Assembly: GCF_000734965.1 (NCBI RefSeq)
Contig: NZ_JMTB01000085.1
Location: 1-64,000 of the forward strand
Direction: 5' to 3'
DNA length: 64,000 nucleotides
Source of the DNA: Trabulsiella guamensis ATCC 49490
GTDB taxonomy: Bacteria > Pseudomonadota > Gammaproteobacteria > Enterobacterales > Enterobacteriaceae
Shown: positions 31,367 to 41,528 of the stretch, piece after piece
Layout of the letters: every line of letters starts with the position of its first letter
How positions within the stretch are numbered: position 1 is the stretch's first letter
The notes under the pieces: model-generated
The model's database searches: none
The model's input: the letters and a program-made list of their open reading frames with translations, nothing else
Told to the model about the DNA's origin: nothing
Made by a program: the position numbers and the translations under genes

Positions 31367-34248
31367 TCATTCGCTCTCATCAGAGGTAAGGTTTGCTGCA
31401 ATGTGCTGACGTTTACCCAGACCTTCCAGCCTTGCGGGTGAACATAGTCCACTTTCCCGTTCTGGCTGCCGGAGACCTGAGAAAGTATCGCCATGCCCTG
31501 CGGCTCAACCACCGTCTGATGGAAGAAATCGGCAAGTTTTTGCGGCGTCAGCAGTTTAATCTGAGCCACTACTTTATCACGTGAATCGAAACGCATATTA
31601 CCGCGATCGAAATCTTTACTGAGTTGCGATGCTTCATCACTCAGCGTCTGTGGCGCCTGTGTCATCTGGGCAATTACCGCCTGCTGAATTTGTGCAAACT
31701 CTTCCGGCTTCATCGCCCGCAGTTTCGCTTCAGCCGTCGGGAAGAACGCCTTATAACGTTCCCACAAGTACGCGGGTTGTTTGTCACTGCTTTGCAGCAG
31801 GAAGCCCATCCCCCACTGGCGCCCGACATTCATCGGGAAAGCGAAGACCGCGTAACCAAGCTGTTCTTCCGTACGCAACTGGTTGTAGAACCAGGGTTGC
31901 ACAATTTGCCCCAAAAGCGAGGCTGCCGCCGAACTGCTGTATTCGTCGACATTTGGCGGTGCAAAAACGGCAGCCAGCGCAGAATCCGTGCTGCTTCCGG
32001 CTTTTTCAAAGATAACTGACTGCTTTTTATCCACCACGACATCCTGATTACGGCACCACTCATTGCCGTTGGCACCAAGCTCAGTTTGTACCGCTTTAGC
32101 CAGTGTTTTCGACTGCTCAGTCGTCATATTGCCGACGACCATAAATTCTGGTCGGCCGTTGGCTTTCAGTGTGTCGCGATAACGCATCACCTCATCGAGC
32201 GAGATGGACGGCAGTAATTCGCGGCGCGTTTCCCGCTGGAAATATGGCACCTGCGACAGCATCTGAACCGGCATAATAGCCTGATCGTAGGCTTTTCCCT
32301 TCTCAGCAGAATCCATCATCTGGATATACCAGGATTTGGCCTGATCCAGCTGTTCCTGAGTTGGCGTATAGCTGAAATACGCTTTCAGCAATTCCAGGAA
32401 AAGCTGCGGTAACCTCTGGGTATAGCCGTTGGCGTTGAGCATCAGACCATTGTTGGCACCGGTGGAGAAACTGATTCCGCCAACTGCGGCCTGATTCGCC
32501 AGTTGATCAAGGGCGATCCCGGCAAGATAGTCGTTCAGTGCGAAAATCACCTGATTACGAGCGCTGTCCATCGCTTTCGGGTTGCGCAGGATCATGGTGA
32601 TATCCGCTTTCGGCTCATCAGGGAAATAGCGGCTCGGCATATACACCACGCGCAGCGACGGCTGATTCTCGATGAGCTGCGGGCGATCGTATTTTTCCGT
32701 CGGAGCATTCAGCGTGAAATCATCAGGGATGTAGGGGTTGAGTTCCGGCAGGCTCAGTGCAAGCTGGTTGCTTTTCTTCTGCCAGATGTCGAATTGTTCC
32801 GTGCTGATTTTATCGACCTGATACGGCGCATCAACGAAATAAGCGGTTTTATTGTGCGGCTCGTTCGGGCTGATATACCAGACGCGCGCGTTTTGCGGCG
32901 TCATCATTGCCAGACGCGCTTTCACTGCGTCGGCATCATATTTGTCGGCGATATTCACTGCATCAAGCGTATGTTCCACTGGCACGCGGATCATGGTGTC
33001 CGCCAGCCATTCGACGTAATCCATATCGCGGTTGATGGAGGGATAACGGAAATCGAGATCCAGCACATGCGCCAGTTCGTCGAAATAACGTTTATCGATA
33101 CCCTTTTCGCGCAGCAGATTGAGGTAGCTGAAGATCGCCGCGACCACATCGTTACGGTGGGCGAGGCCTTTGTCGGTCAGCGTAGCGGAGATCGCCAGCA
33201 CGCCGCTGTTGCCATTCACCACCGGGTCAGAATCCGCGCGAATGCCTTCGACCAACCCCTGCTTTTGCAGCCAGTCCGAGAGGGTTCCCGGGCTGCGGTT
33301 GCCAATCAGGTAGGTCACCAGTTCGTCGGTTTTACTGCGAAATTGCGCGGTATTGTTATCAATGCGAAATTCAACGCGCACAACTTTTCGTGGCAGTGCG
33401 GGAACATAGTGGATGATAATGCCTTTCTGAGCATCGGTCACAACCGGCACGTTGATTTCCGGTCTTTCAATGTTTTTATTCGGCACGCGTCCGTAAGTCT
33501 CTGCCGCGAGTTGCGCCAGTTCCGGCAGCGGTTTATTGCTGTAAATCACCGCTTTCATCAGGTTCGCAGAGTAAAACTTGTCACGAAATGCGAGAAGTGC
33601 GTCATGCACCGGACTGCCAGGCTTGTCGCTAAGTGTTTCGAGGTTACCGCCGGAAAAGCGCGCGCCAGGGTGTGCCGGGTTGATGGTTTCAGCGCTAACC
33701 TGCGCCATGCGCATCCCGTCACGGGTACGGGCCATTGTTAGCTCAGAGTTCACCGCGTTACGCTCACGTTCGGCGTATTTTTTATCCAGAACGGGCGCGG
33801 CAATGGCATCCGCCAGGCGATCAACAGCGCCTTCGAGCGCGTCATTTTCAACTTCGAGATAAAACGCGGTGCGGTAAGGCGCGGTGCTGGCGTTATGACT
33901 GCCACCGTGCATTTTAAGAAATTCGGCGAGGCTGTCCGGCTGCGGGTATTTTCTGGAACCCATCAGCGTCATATGTTCGAGATAGTGCGCAAGACCCGGA
34001 TGCGCTTCAGGATCTTCCAGCGACCCTACTGGCGCGACCAGCGCCGACAGTGATTTCACCGCCTGCTTATCGGACACCAGTAGCACGACCATGCCGTTAT
34101 CCAGCTTCACAGCCTGATACTGGCGGGTATCGTTGTCACTTTTGCGGATGGTTTCCTGTACCGGTTGCCATCCTGTGTCTGCCTGACTGATGGGCGCCCA
34201 GAGGGCAAAAAACAGAACAAAAACACTAAACCAGGTGTTGCGGGGCAT
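31363..34248 (-). CDS. ptrA: Protease III (pitrilysin)
   Basis: The 961-residue periplasmic zinc metalloprotease belongs to the M16 family. The signal peptide is MPRNTWFSVFVLFFALWAPI with cleavage after SQA. The inverted zinc motif HYLEHMTLMGS lies near residue 88-98, with the third ligand Glu in ERNAVNSE about 75 residues on. It degrades small peptides such as insulin fragments. Its position between recC and recB is conserved in enterobacteria although its function is unrelated to recombination. Confidence 0.97.
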   Translation of the reverse strand: MPRNTWFSVFVLFFALWAPISQADTGWQPVQETIRKSDNDTRQYQAVKLDNGMVVLLVSDKQAVKSLSALVAPVGSLEDPEAHPGLAHYLEHMTLMGSRKYPQPDSLAEFLKMHGGSHNASTAPYRTAFYLEVENDALEGAVDRLADAIAAPVLDKKYAERERNAVNSELTMARTRDGMRMAQVSAETINPAHPGARFSGGNLETLSDKPGSPVHDALLAFRDKFYSANLMKAVIYSNKPLPELAQLAAETYGRVPNKNIERPEINVPVVTDAQKGIIIHYVPALPRKVVRVEFRIDNNTAQFRSKTDELVTYLIGNRSPGTLSDWLQKQGLVEGIRADSDPVVNGNSGVLAISATLTDKGLAHRNDVVAAIFSYLNLLREKGIDKRYFDELAHVLDLDFRYPSINRDMDYVEWLADTMIRVPVEHTLDAVNIADKYDADAVKARLAMMTPQNARVWYISPNEPHNKTAYFVDAPYQVDKISTEQFDIWQKKSNQLALSLPELNPYIPDDFTLNAPTEKYDRPQLIENQPSLRVVYMPSRYFPDEPKADITMILRNPKAMDSARNQVIFALNDYLAGIALDQLANQAAVGGISFSTGANNGLMLNANGYTQRLPQLFLELLKAYFSYTPTQEQLDQAKSWYIQMMDSAEKGKAYDQAIMPVQMLSQVPYFQRETRRELLPSISLDEVMRYRDTLKANGRPEFMVVGNMTTEQSKTLAKAVQTELGANGNEWCRNQDVVVDKKQSVIFEKAGSSTDSALAAVFAPPNVDEYSSSAAASLLGQIVQPWFYNQLRTEEQLGYAVFAFPMNVGRQWGMGFLLQSSDKQPAYLWERYKAFFPTAEAKLRAMKPEEFAQIQQAVIAQMTQAPQTLSDEASQLSKDFDRGNMRFDSRDKVVAQIKLLTPQKLADFFHQTVVEPQGMAILSQVSGSQNGKVDYVHPQGWKVWVNVSTLQQTLPLMRANE

Positions 34249-34369
34249 TCACGGACCTCATCATTAACATTTGTGCCGTCATTCGCGGCTTTTTTCTGTA
34301 CCACATCAGTCCGTGACAAGTTGCGCATGATAGAAGAAACCTTCCATGTGCGCAATTTTTATACAGCAC

Positions 34370-37300
34370 TTACGACTGATTAAATCGAAAAACCGGCAGC
34401 AGGTAACGCGTCGTTTGTTCAATTACGGCGTCGTAGTTTTCCGGCTCCAGAGTGCGCCAGAGGCGTTGATACCAGACATCAGCACCTTCGCCGCGCATCA
34501 TCATATTGCCTTCATACGCCTGTAAGAACTTACTGCGCGCTTTTTGTTGCGTCTCTTCGTCCTGCAAAATCGTGTCGTTTTCGGCGTCGTAACAGGCTTT
34601 AAGCCAGGCACCGCCGCTTTCGGGCATAAACAACAGGGGCGAGCACATTCCCTGACGGTATCCTGCCACTAATTCTGCCAGATACCCCATGGCCTGTTCT
34701 GCGGGCAATGCAGCAAAACGCCACTCGCCCTCTTTGCGGACAAACAGACGGCTTTCACCCGTTCCGCCACTGGCACAGTAGACAAGATGCTCCAGCCAAA
34801 GTTGCATACCTTGTGAAACGCTAATCAAAGACGGACGCCAGCGCAACAGCCCATCCGGCTGAACCTGTGGCAACCATCCCGTTATGTTGACACCATCACA
34901 TTGCAGATCGATTTCCATACTCTGTCCGGGCTGACGGCAGGCAATCACCCGCTCGGCCAGGGTTTGCATTTCCTGGCGCTGCGCATCCCAGGCGATTTCG
35001 CCGAACGCGCCATACGGCAGTTCGCCCGCGGCACGGTAGCGGCGGTACATGCTGTCGGCATCCTGCTGTTCAATCAGTACGTTGAGTAACTGCTGATTGA
35101 GCTGGTAGCGGGCAAGCCCTTCCAGAGTGAACGGTTCCGCATCGGGGATTTCGCTCTCTTCGGCGCGGAAATTAACCCGCAGCCGCATCTGGAAAAAGGC
35201 CCGTACCGGATGCTGCCAGAAGCGCTGTAGCTGTTCGAAAGGAATCGACTCAATCTCCGGCTCTGTCAGCGGCTGTATAAACGCCGGATGCGCTTCCCCT
35301 TGCTGACTCGCCGCCGCCAGCCATTCACGCGCATAGCTCTGTTGCTCATCGTCCTGGTAGTTTTCCGGGTCGAAAGGCATTCGCGTATGCAGCCGGGTAA
35401 TGTGTGCCTTCACACGCCGCTCGCTTTCATCACAGTTGAGATGTTGGTCGCCTTTCAGGTAATGGCTTTGTCCGATATAGTCCACCAGTTCCTGCACCAG
35501 GACAGAAGGATAGCGCTCGCTGTTGTCCTGCACAGAACGACCGATATAACTGATATAGAGCTTTTGCTCCGCTGACATGAGCGCTTCGAGAAAAAGATAA
35601 CGGTCATCGTCACGTCGGCTGCGATCGCCGCGCAATGGTTTCTGGCTCATCAGGTCAAAACCGAGCGGGGCCAGCGTACGCGGATAAACACCGTCGTTCA
35701 TGCCCAGCAGGCAAACCACTTTGAACGGAATGGAACGCATCGGCATCAGCGTACAGATGTTGACCGGGCCGGCGAGGAAACGCTGGCTGATGCGCTGCTG
35801 ATCCAGACGCTGCGCAAGTTCGTCACGCAATAATGACAACGGTACACTTTCGCCATACTGCGCCAGCACGCCCTCAGAAATGATGGCCTGCCACTGTTGT
35901 TCGATGAGCGTTATCGCCGCTTCGGTGTCGGCATCCGGGAGGAAAAAGTCGTTGAGCATTTCACGGCAAACCGGCAGCCACTCTTCCAGTGGCCGCTCCT
36001 GCGCCAGTCCGCGCCGCCAGAGGTTGAGCTGCATAAGCAGTGATGCCAGATGCCCCACCAGCTCAGCGATAAGCCCGCTGGATTCATCGTACGGCAGTAC
36101 GTCACGCCACTCCCCTTCACGGCTCTCCATAGCGTAGCCAAGCAGCATACGCGTCAGGCCAAAGTGCCATGTATGCTGCCCCGTAGCCGGCAGCTCAAGC
36201 TCACGGACGTTGTCATCGTCAATGCCCCAGCGCACGCCAGACTCATTTACCCACTGGCGCAAATAACGCAACCCTTCTTCGTCGATATTGAAACGTGCCG
36301 CCAGCACGGGAACATCCAGCAGCGCGAGGACATCCTCGCTTACAAAGCGGCTGTCGGGCAGCGATAACAGCGTGATGAAGGCCTGTAACGCAGGGTGCGA
36401 CTGACGGGCGCGGCGGTCAGAAATGGCATATGGCAGATAACGCTCCCCCGTGGCGCTACCGAACACCGCCTGAATAAACGGACTGTAACTGTCTATATCG
36501 GCCACCATGACGATAATATCGCGCGGCGTCAGCGATGGATCTTCTTCCAGCATCGCCAGCAGACGATCATGCAGAACCTCCACTTCACGCTGCGGGCTGT
36601 GACACACCTGAACCGTCAGGCTGCGATCGTCAGGATCCAGTTCGCGCTTGTGCGCGCTGGTGGAGAACTCTTCTTCGGTTCGTCCGGCTATCTGTGCGTT
36701 ATGCAGTTCAAGGACATCCGACTGCAGGTTATGCAGCAGGTTATCGGGTGGAATATCAACAAATGCGTCGAGCTCTTCGTAGCGTTCCAGTCCGGCAAGC
36801 AGATATAAATAGTCACGCCCGAGCTTGCCCCAGGAAGCCAGCAGCGGGTTGCCGACATCCTGCTCGCCTTCGGCGTTAAACAGAGCGGGCGCCTGACCCG
36901 GATCGCGAAACAGCGGTAGTTCGCGGGATTCACGATGGTGACGGCGCTGACGCGCCATTAATCGGGCCAGAAACGCGGGATCTTTTATATCTCCCCAGTA
37001 GTAACGGCAGGGGTTAGTGAACAGCACATAAATATCAATATGCTTGCCCAGCGCCTGCAACGCCTGCAAATAAACGGGCGGTAGTGCCGAAATGCCGCAG
37101 ATAAACACCCGCGGCGGCAGGCCGGCAGGCAGCTCAGAGGCCTTTTCCAGAGTATCAATAAAACGCTGATAAAGGCTGGCACGGTGCCAGAGCGGTTGCC
37201 CCAGTTTAGCGGTGTAGTTCACCAGCGCTTTCCACAGCGGCGCCTGCCACTGCTGCGCGTCACCCAGCCCGTCAACACGCTTATCCGCTTCCCATTGCGT

Positions 37301-37738
37301 TAACCATTCAGGGCGATAAACCAGATATTGATCGTAAAGATCGGCAACCCGGGAAGCTAACTGAAACAGCTTACGTTTATCGGCATCGTCAGAAAGATAG
37401 TGACGCAGCGGAGCGAAGGCTTCCTGCTCAACCATGTCTGGCAGCAACGCCATCAGCTTCCAGCTCATGCCTGATTTATTGAATGCACTCTCTTTAGGTA
37501 TGTCCGGCAGAACGCGAACAAACATATCCCAGATAAAACTGGCAGGCAGGGGGAAATCGATATTCGCAGCAATACCAAAGCGTTTTGCCAGCGTCATCTG
37601 CAACCATTGCGCCATGCCGGTACTTTGCACCAGTACCATTTCAGGCTCAAACGGGTCGTCGAGGCGATCCTCCCCGACAATATATTCCATCAACGCTTCC
37701 AGCACATCGAGGCGGTTGGAATGGTACACCCTTAACAT
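34370..37738 (-). CDS. recC: Exonuclease V subunit RecC
   Basis: The 1122-residue subunit matches E. coli length and ends. It is a catalytically dead helicase-like scaffold that splits the DNA strands and recognises Chi. The start (MLRVYHSNRLDVLEALMEYI) and the QSTGMAQWLQMTLAKRFGIA segment are typical. It begins 13 bases after the pseudopilin gene ppdC. Confidence 0.97.
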   Translation of the reverse strand: MLRVYHSNRLDVLEALMEYIVGEDRLDDPFEPEMVLVQSTGMAQWLQMTLAKRFGIAANIDFPLPASFIWDMFVRVLPDIPKESAFNKSGMSWKLMALLPDMVEQEAFAPLRHYLSDDADKRKLFQLASRVADLYDQYLVYRPEWLTQWEADKRVDGLGDAQQWQAPLWKALVNYTAKLGQPLWHRASLYQRFIDTLEKASELPAGLPPRVFICGISALPPVYLQALQALGKHIDIYVLFTNPCRYYWGDIKDPAFLARLMARQRRHHRESRELPLFRDPGQAPALFNAEGEQDVGNPLLASWGKLGRDYLYLLAGLERYEELDAFVDIPPDNLLHNLQSDVLELHNAQIAGRTEEEFSTSAHKRELDPDDRSLTVQVCHSPQREVEVLHDRLLAMLEEDPSLTPRDIIVMVADIDSYSPFIQAVFGSATGERYLPYAISDRRARQSHPALQAFITLLSLPDSRFVSEDVLALLDVPVLAARFNIDEEGLRYLRQWVNESGVRWGIDDDNVRELELPATGQHTWHFGLTRMLLGYAMESREGEWRDVLPYDESSGLIAELVGHLASLLMQLNLWRRGLAQERPLEEWLPVCREMLNDFFLPDADTEAAITLIEQQWQAIISEGVLAQYGESVPLSLLRDELAQRLDQQRISQRFLAGPVNICTLMPMRSIPFKVVCLLGMNDGVYPRTLAPLGFDLMSQKPLRGDRSRRDDDRYLFLEALMSAEQKLYISYIGRSVQDNSERYPSVLVQELVDYIGQSHYLKGDQHLNCDESERRVKAHITRLHTRMPFDPENYQDDEQQSYAREWLAAASQQGEAHPAFIQPLTEPEIESIPFEQLQRFWQHPVRAFFQMRLRVNFRAEESEIPDAEPFTLEGLARYQLNQQLLNVLIEQQDADSMYRRYRAAGELPYGAFGEIAWDAQRQEMQTLAERVIACRQPGQSMEIDLQCDGVNITGWLPQVQPDGLLRWRPSLISVSQGMQLWLEHLVYCASGGTGESRLFVRKEGEWRFAALPAEQAMGYLAELVAGYRQGMCSPLLFMPESGGAWLKACYDAENDTILQDEETQQKARSKFLQAYEGNMMMRGEGADVWYQRLWRTLEPENYDAVIEQTTRYLLPVFRFNQS

Positions 37739-37751
37739 ATTCGCTCCTGGA

Positions 37752-38075
37752 TTACTGACCTGCCGGACAATGTAAGCGCGTCATCTGACTCTGTCTGCCC
37801 ACTGGACTGGTGATTGTAACTGAGATGCTGACACATCTCTGCGTCGATGTCTGCACACGGCTCACCTTCCAGCCCTCCGGCATTTCACCAGTTACCCACT
37901 GTGTTTGCTGCCAGGCATTGCGCCACAGTTGCCGGTATTGCGCAAGCTGGACAAATCCGCTGGCCAGACCACGCTGGTACCCTGCTAACGCGCTGGCGAC
38001 GATAACCATCAGCGCCATTGCCAGTATGACTTCCGGCAGGCTAAACCCCTGCTGGCGATTCAGGGTATCTGGCAT
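37752..38075 (-). CDS. ppdC: Prepilin-type minor protein PpdC
   Basis: The 107-residue minor pseudopilin-like protein has a type IV prepilin leader (RQQGFSLPEVILAMALM), processed after Gly by a prepilin peptidase such as GspO/PppA. It overlaps ygdB by 16 bases. The function is unproven; it is likely a component of a pilus-like assembly. Confidence 0.93.
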   Translation of the reverse strand: MPDTLNRQQGFSLPEVILAMALMVIVASALAGYQRGLASGFVQLAQYRQLWRNAWQQTQWVTGEMPEGWKVSRVQTSTQRCVSISVTITSPVGRQSQMTRLHCPAGQ

Positions 38076-38467
38076 AGTGCACTTTCCTTTCGCGGACAGA
38101 AGTCGCTCCAGCCATGAACAGAAAAACGAAGCACTCCTTTGTCCAGCACCACGGATTGCCAGTAACTGAAATCGCCGCTGCGGGCGATTAATAACCCGGT
38201 GTTGTCATCCTCAAACCGTAAACAGACTGTAGCGGCAAACGCGGGGGCTGGCTGGCACTGTGTCTTCAGAGCCGCTTCCCACGTCTGCATTCGCCCCCAT
38301 TGCAGCGCTGATTGTGCACGCGCGCTATCCCGTAGCGCCGCCTGTTCAAGCGTGACCTGTGAAAGCATTGTCTGGTGCTGTCGGCTCAACCCCTTCAACA
38401 GCAGCGTTCCCAGTATCAGTGTGAGCAACACCAGCGCCAGAGACGATATTCCGTTTTCGCGATTCAC
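38060..38467 (-). CDS. ygdB: Prepilin-like protein YgdB
   Basis: This 135-residue product has an N-terminal hydrophobic helix (NGISSLALVLLTLILGTLLL) like a prepilin leader. The C terminus has VHGWSDFCPRKESALC, as in E. coli YgdB. It overlaps ppdC and ppdB by short stretches, so the four-gene cluster is read as one unit. Confidence 0.92.
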   Translation of the reverse strand: MNRENGISSLALVLLTLILGTLLLKGLSRQHQTMLSQVTLEQAALRDSARAQSALQWGRMQTWEAALKTQCQPAPAFAATVCLRFEDDNTGLLIARSGDFSYWQSVVLDKGVLRFSVHGWSDFCPRKESALCQIP

Positions 38468-39027
38468 AGATTAAACCCCATCACACTGTATTGCGCAGAA
38501 ACCGTGGCCTGTGGATCGGATGTTAACGACGCCATCATGGTCACCGTCAGTTGCGGTGCAAACCCGGCATGGGCTATGCGGGTCACGGTAAAATTGTTGA
38601 TATGGAATACGCCAGGGTCAGTCATTTTTTCCCACCCTTTTCCTGCGCAGGTGGTTGCACCACGCAAGGTCTCAAGGGCGTAGTTATTCAGTCGAAACCC
38701 GGTACTGTCTGCATTGGTCACTGGAGCGGTATCCCAGATGCCATTGCTGTTGGCGTCCCAGCGGACGATGAGACATTCGCCGCTCTTTTCCAGCTGTAGC
38801 GGCTCGCCCGAACAACTCCCGTTGCAGTACCCGGCGCGCTGCAGATGTTTTGCCACCACATACACCCTTTGCCAGACCTCTTCTTCGAGCGCCTGCTGCC
38901 GGGTTTGCCGGAGAACAGCCCCTTGTAGCGCAGGAAGAAACCGGGAAGTGGCGAGCAGCAACATGCTGCCAATAGCCATGGCGATCAACACTTCCATCAA
39001 TGAAAATCCCGGGGATTTTACTGGCAT
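38464..39027 (-). CDS. ppdB: Prepilin-type minor protein PpdB
   Basis: The start at 39027 ([20 protein letters not shown]) puts the prepilin cleavage site six residues after Met and gives 187 residues, matching E. coli PpdB. The frame remains open for 68 codons upstream, but that region overlaps ppdA. The C-terminal domain is the minor-pseudopilin fold. Confidence 0.93.
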   Translation of the reverse strand: MPVKSPGFSLMEVLIAMAIGSMLLLATSRFLPALQGAVLRQTRQQALEEEVWQRVYVVAKHLQRAGYCNGSCSGEPLQLEKSGECLIVRWDANSNGIWDTAPVTNADSTGFRLNNYALETLRGATTCAGKGWEKMTDPGVFHINNFTVTRIAHAGFAPQLTVTMMASLTSDPQATVSAQYSVMGFNL

Positions 39028-39488
39028 GTCGTGTCTCCTGCCCGCTGGCACAGCCGAATCCTTCCCCACGCCGATACTGTCACTACCCATTCTCCCGCCG
39101 GGTTTTCCAGCACGATATGCCCGGCCCAGGCCGTGCTGCGTAAACCATAAAAACCAAGCGATGGTGTTATCTCTTTCAGTGCGATCTCCGGCCAGGCGGG
39201 CACCAACGTAAAAGGATTGTCGGCCCTGCACGGTTCGCTACCCTGTCGGTTGCTGACCAGACACCAGTGTGTCTTTTCACGCTGGACGTCGGGTTTGTGA
39301 TCCCGGTTGTGCCAGTTAGCGTCATTGCGCAGGAAAGTCAGGTAATCCCGCACCTGCGAGGCGGTCTGCCACAGTCGTTGCTGTTGTTTCCAGGTTTGCC
39401 AGCCATACAGCCCAGTGGCGCTCAGGATCAAAATAAGCGCAGTGGCGACCAGTGTTTCAATAAGGGTATAACCCTGTTCTCGTTTCAT
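39018..39488 (-). CDS. ppdA: Prepilin-type minor protein PpdA
   Basis: This 156-residue protein has the leader [20 protein letters not shown] with Glu at position +5 of the mature form, as in type IV pilins and pseudopilins. It is first of the ppdA-ppdB-ygdB-ppdC cluster and is separated from thyA by a terminator. Confidence 0.93.
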   Translation of the reverse strand: MKREQGYTLIETLVATALILILSATGLYGWQTWKQQQRLWQTASQVRDYLTFLRNDANWHNRDHKPDVQREKTHWCLVSNRQGSEPCRADNPFTLVPAWPEIALKEITPSLGFYGLRSTAWAGHIVLENPAGEWVVTVSAWGRIRLCQRAGDTTCQ

Positions 39489-39613
39489 GGCGGGAGTATG
39501 TGAAGCACGCGAGAGTAATGCGAAAGGCGATGTTCTGTTTTACGAGGCGTTATCCGCGATTTCCACGGTGTTGCACAGCGTTGCAGGAAAAGTGGAAGCC
39601 GCTTTCAGCGGAT

Positions 39614-39650
39614 AAAAAAACCGGCACACACAGGTACCGGTTTTCTGGCG
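39614..39650 (-). terminator. thyA terminator
   Basis: On the minus strand AAAACCGG (39644-39637) pairs with CCGGTTTT (39624-39617), followed by a U-run. Confidence 0.85.
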
Positions 39651-39657
39651 GTAAGGG

Positions 39658-40452
39658 TTAAATAGCGACAGGCGCCTTGATACCCGGGTGCGGATCGTAG
39701 CCTTCAATCTCGAAATCGTCGAAACGATAGTCGAAGATAGATGCCGGCTTACGTTTGATGACCAGCTTCGGCAGCGCGCGCGGTTCGCGGCTCAGTTGCA
39801 GGTGTGTTTGATCCATATGGTTGCTGTACAGGTGTGTGTCACCGCCAGTCCAGACAAAATCACCTACTTCAAGATCACACTGCTGCGCCATCATATGTAC
39901 CAGCAGCGCATAGCTGGCGATGTTAAACGGCAGGCCGAGAAAAACATCGCAGGAGCGCTGATACAACTGACAGGAGAGCTTGCCATCGGCAACATAGAAC
40001 TGGAAAAACGCATGGCACGGCGCCAGTGCCATTTTGTCCAGCTCGCCGACATTCCAGGCAGAGACGATAATACGGCGTGAATCCGGGTCATTTTTGAGCT
40101 GGTTCATCACCGTGGTGATCTGATCAATATGGCGACCATCCGGCGTCGGCCAGGCACGCCATTGTTTGCCATACACCGGTCCTAAATTGCCCTGCTCGTC
40201 GGCCCACTCGTCCCAGATAGTGACGTTGTTTTCATGCAGGTAAGCGACATTGGTATCGCCCTGCAGGAACCACAGCAGCTCATGAATAATGGAACGCAAG
40301 TGGCAACGCTTTGTGGTCACCAGCGGAAAGCCTTCCTGCAGGTTAAAACGCATCTGGTGACCAAAAATGGAAAGTGTACCGGTGCCGGTACGGTCATTCT
40401 TCGGGGTGCCTTCATCAAGCACCTTCTGCATGAGTTCGAGATACTGTTTCAT
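39658..40452 (-). CDS. thyA: Thymidylate synthase
   Basis: The 264-residue enzyme converts dUMP to dTMP with methylene-tetrahydrofolate. The catalytic Cys is in [12 protein letters not shown] near residue 146, with conserved [19 protein letters not shown] and the C-terminal IKAPVAI. The upstream lgt stop (TGAGGG) overlaps its ribosome site, so the two are translationally coupled. Confidence 0.98.
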   Translation of the reverse strand: MKQYLELMQKVLDEGTPKNDRTGTGTLSIFGHQMRFNLQEGFPLVTTKRCHLRSIIHELLWFLQGDTNVAYLHENNVTIWDEWADEQGNLGPVYGKQWRAWPTPDGRHIDQITTVMNQLKNDPDSRRIIVSAWNVGELDKMALAPCHAFFQFYVADGKLSCQLYQRSCDVFLGLPFNIASYALLVHMMAQQCDLEVGDFVWTGGDTHLYSNHMDQTHLQLSREPRALPKLVIKRKPASIFDYRFDDFEIEGYDPHPGIKAPVAI

Positions 40453-40459
40453 GTTTCCC

Positions 40460-41335
40460 TCAGGAGACGTGTTGCTGCGGGCGACGGCGGTACGCCCAGA
40501 CCATCATGATGATACCCGCCAGCACCATTGGGATCGAGAGAATCTGCCCCATACTGATGTACTGCACCCACTCACCAGTAAACTGTGCATCTGGCTGGCG
40601 GAAGAACTCCACAATAATGCGGAATGCACCATAACCAATCAAAAACAGGCCGGACACAGCACCGGTCGGACGTGGTTTGCGGATAAACAGGTTGAGGATG
40701 ATAAACAGAACAACCCCTTCCAGCGCCAGCTCATACAATTGGGAGGCATGACGCGGCAGCACACCATAGGTGTCGAAAGTCGACTGCCATTCCGGGTGCG
40801 ATGGCAGCAGCGCGAGATCTTCAGCGCGGGAGCCCGGGAAGAGCATCGAAAAACGGAAGTTCGGATCGACGCGGCCCCACAGTTCGCCGTTGATAAAGTT
40901 ACCAAGACGACCGCAGCCCAGCCCGAAGGGGATCAGCGGCGCAATGAAATCAGAGACCTGGAAAAAGGTGCGTTTAGTCCGGCGGGCAAAGATGATCATC
41001 ACAACAATGACGCCGATCAGGCCGCCATGGAACGACATACCACCATCCCAGACGCGGAACAGATAGAGCGGATCATCAAGGAACAGCGGAAGATTATAGA
41101 AGAAGACGTAGCCGATGCGCCCGCCGAGGAAAACGCCCAGGAAACCTGCGTAAAGTAAATTCTCGACTTCGTTTTTCGTCCAGCCACTGCCCGGGCGATT
41201 AGCCCGACGCGTCGCCAGCCACATCGCGAAGACAAACCCGACCAGGTACATCAACCCATACCAGTGCAGAGAGACCGGTCCAATGGAAAAAATCACCGGA
41301 TCAAATTCCGGGAAATGCAGATAGCCACTATTCAT
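40460..41335 (-). CDS. lgt: Prolipoprotein diacylglyceryl transferase
   Basis: This 291-residue inner-membrane enzyme adds diacylglycerol from phosphatidylglycerol to the lipobox Cys, the first step of lipoprotein maturation. It has seven membrane segments and the signature [28 protein letters not shown] and the C-terminal [12 protein letters not shown] are also conserved. It forms an operon with thyA. Confidence 0.97.
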   Translation of the reverse strand: MNSGYLHFPEFDPVIFSIGPVSLHWYGLMYLVGFVFAMWLATRRANRPGSGWTKNEVENLLYAGFLGVFLGGRIGYVFFYNLPLFLDDPLYLFRVWDGGMSFHGGLIGVIVVMIIFARRTKRTFFQVSDFIAPLIPFGLGCGRLGNFINGELWGRVDPNFRFSMLFPGSRAEDLALLPSHPEWQSTFDTYGVLPRHASQLYELALEGVVLFIILNLFIRKPRPTGAVSGLFLIGYGAFRIIVEFFRQPDAQFTGEWVQYISMGQILSIPMVLAGIIMMVWAYRRRPQQHVS

Positions 41336-41528
41336 CTGTCACCACAAGTGCTTGTTATTCCGCCGAAAGTGGGTGGCGGTAGATGCGCGCAGCCGCACAG
41401 GTCGGCAGCTCCAAAGGTGCGAATAATAGCACAGGGCGATGCCGGACGATGCGGCTAAGATGTAAAAGATATGTATAGTCATGCGATGTAATGCCCTCTC
41501 CCGTAAAGGAAAGGGCACAACACCATGA

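Noticed and set aside
32503..33741. 412-codon plus-strand frame opposite ptrA
   Set aside because: Antisense shadow; composition is rich in His, Arg and Val as expected from reverse-reading a coding strand.
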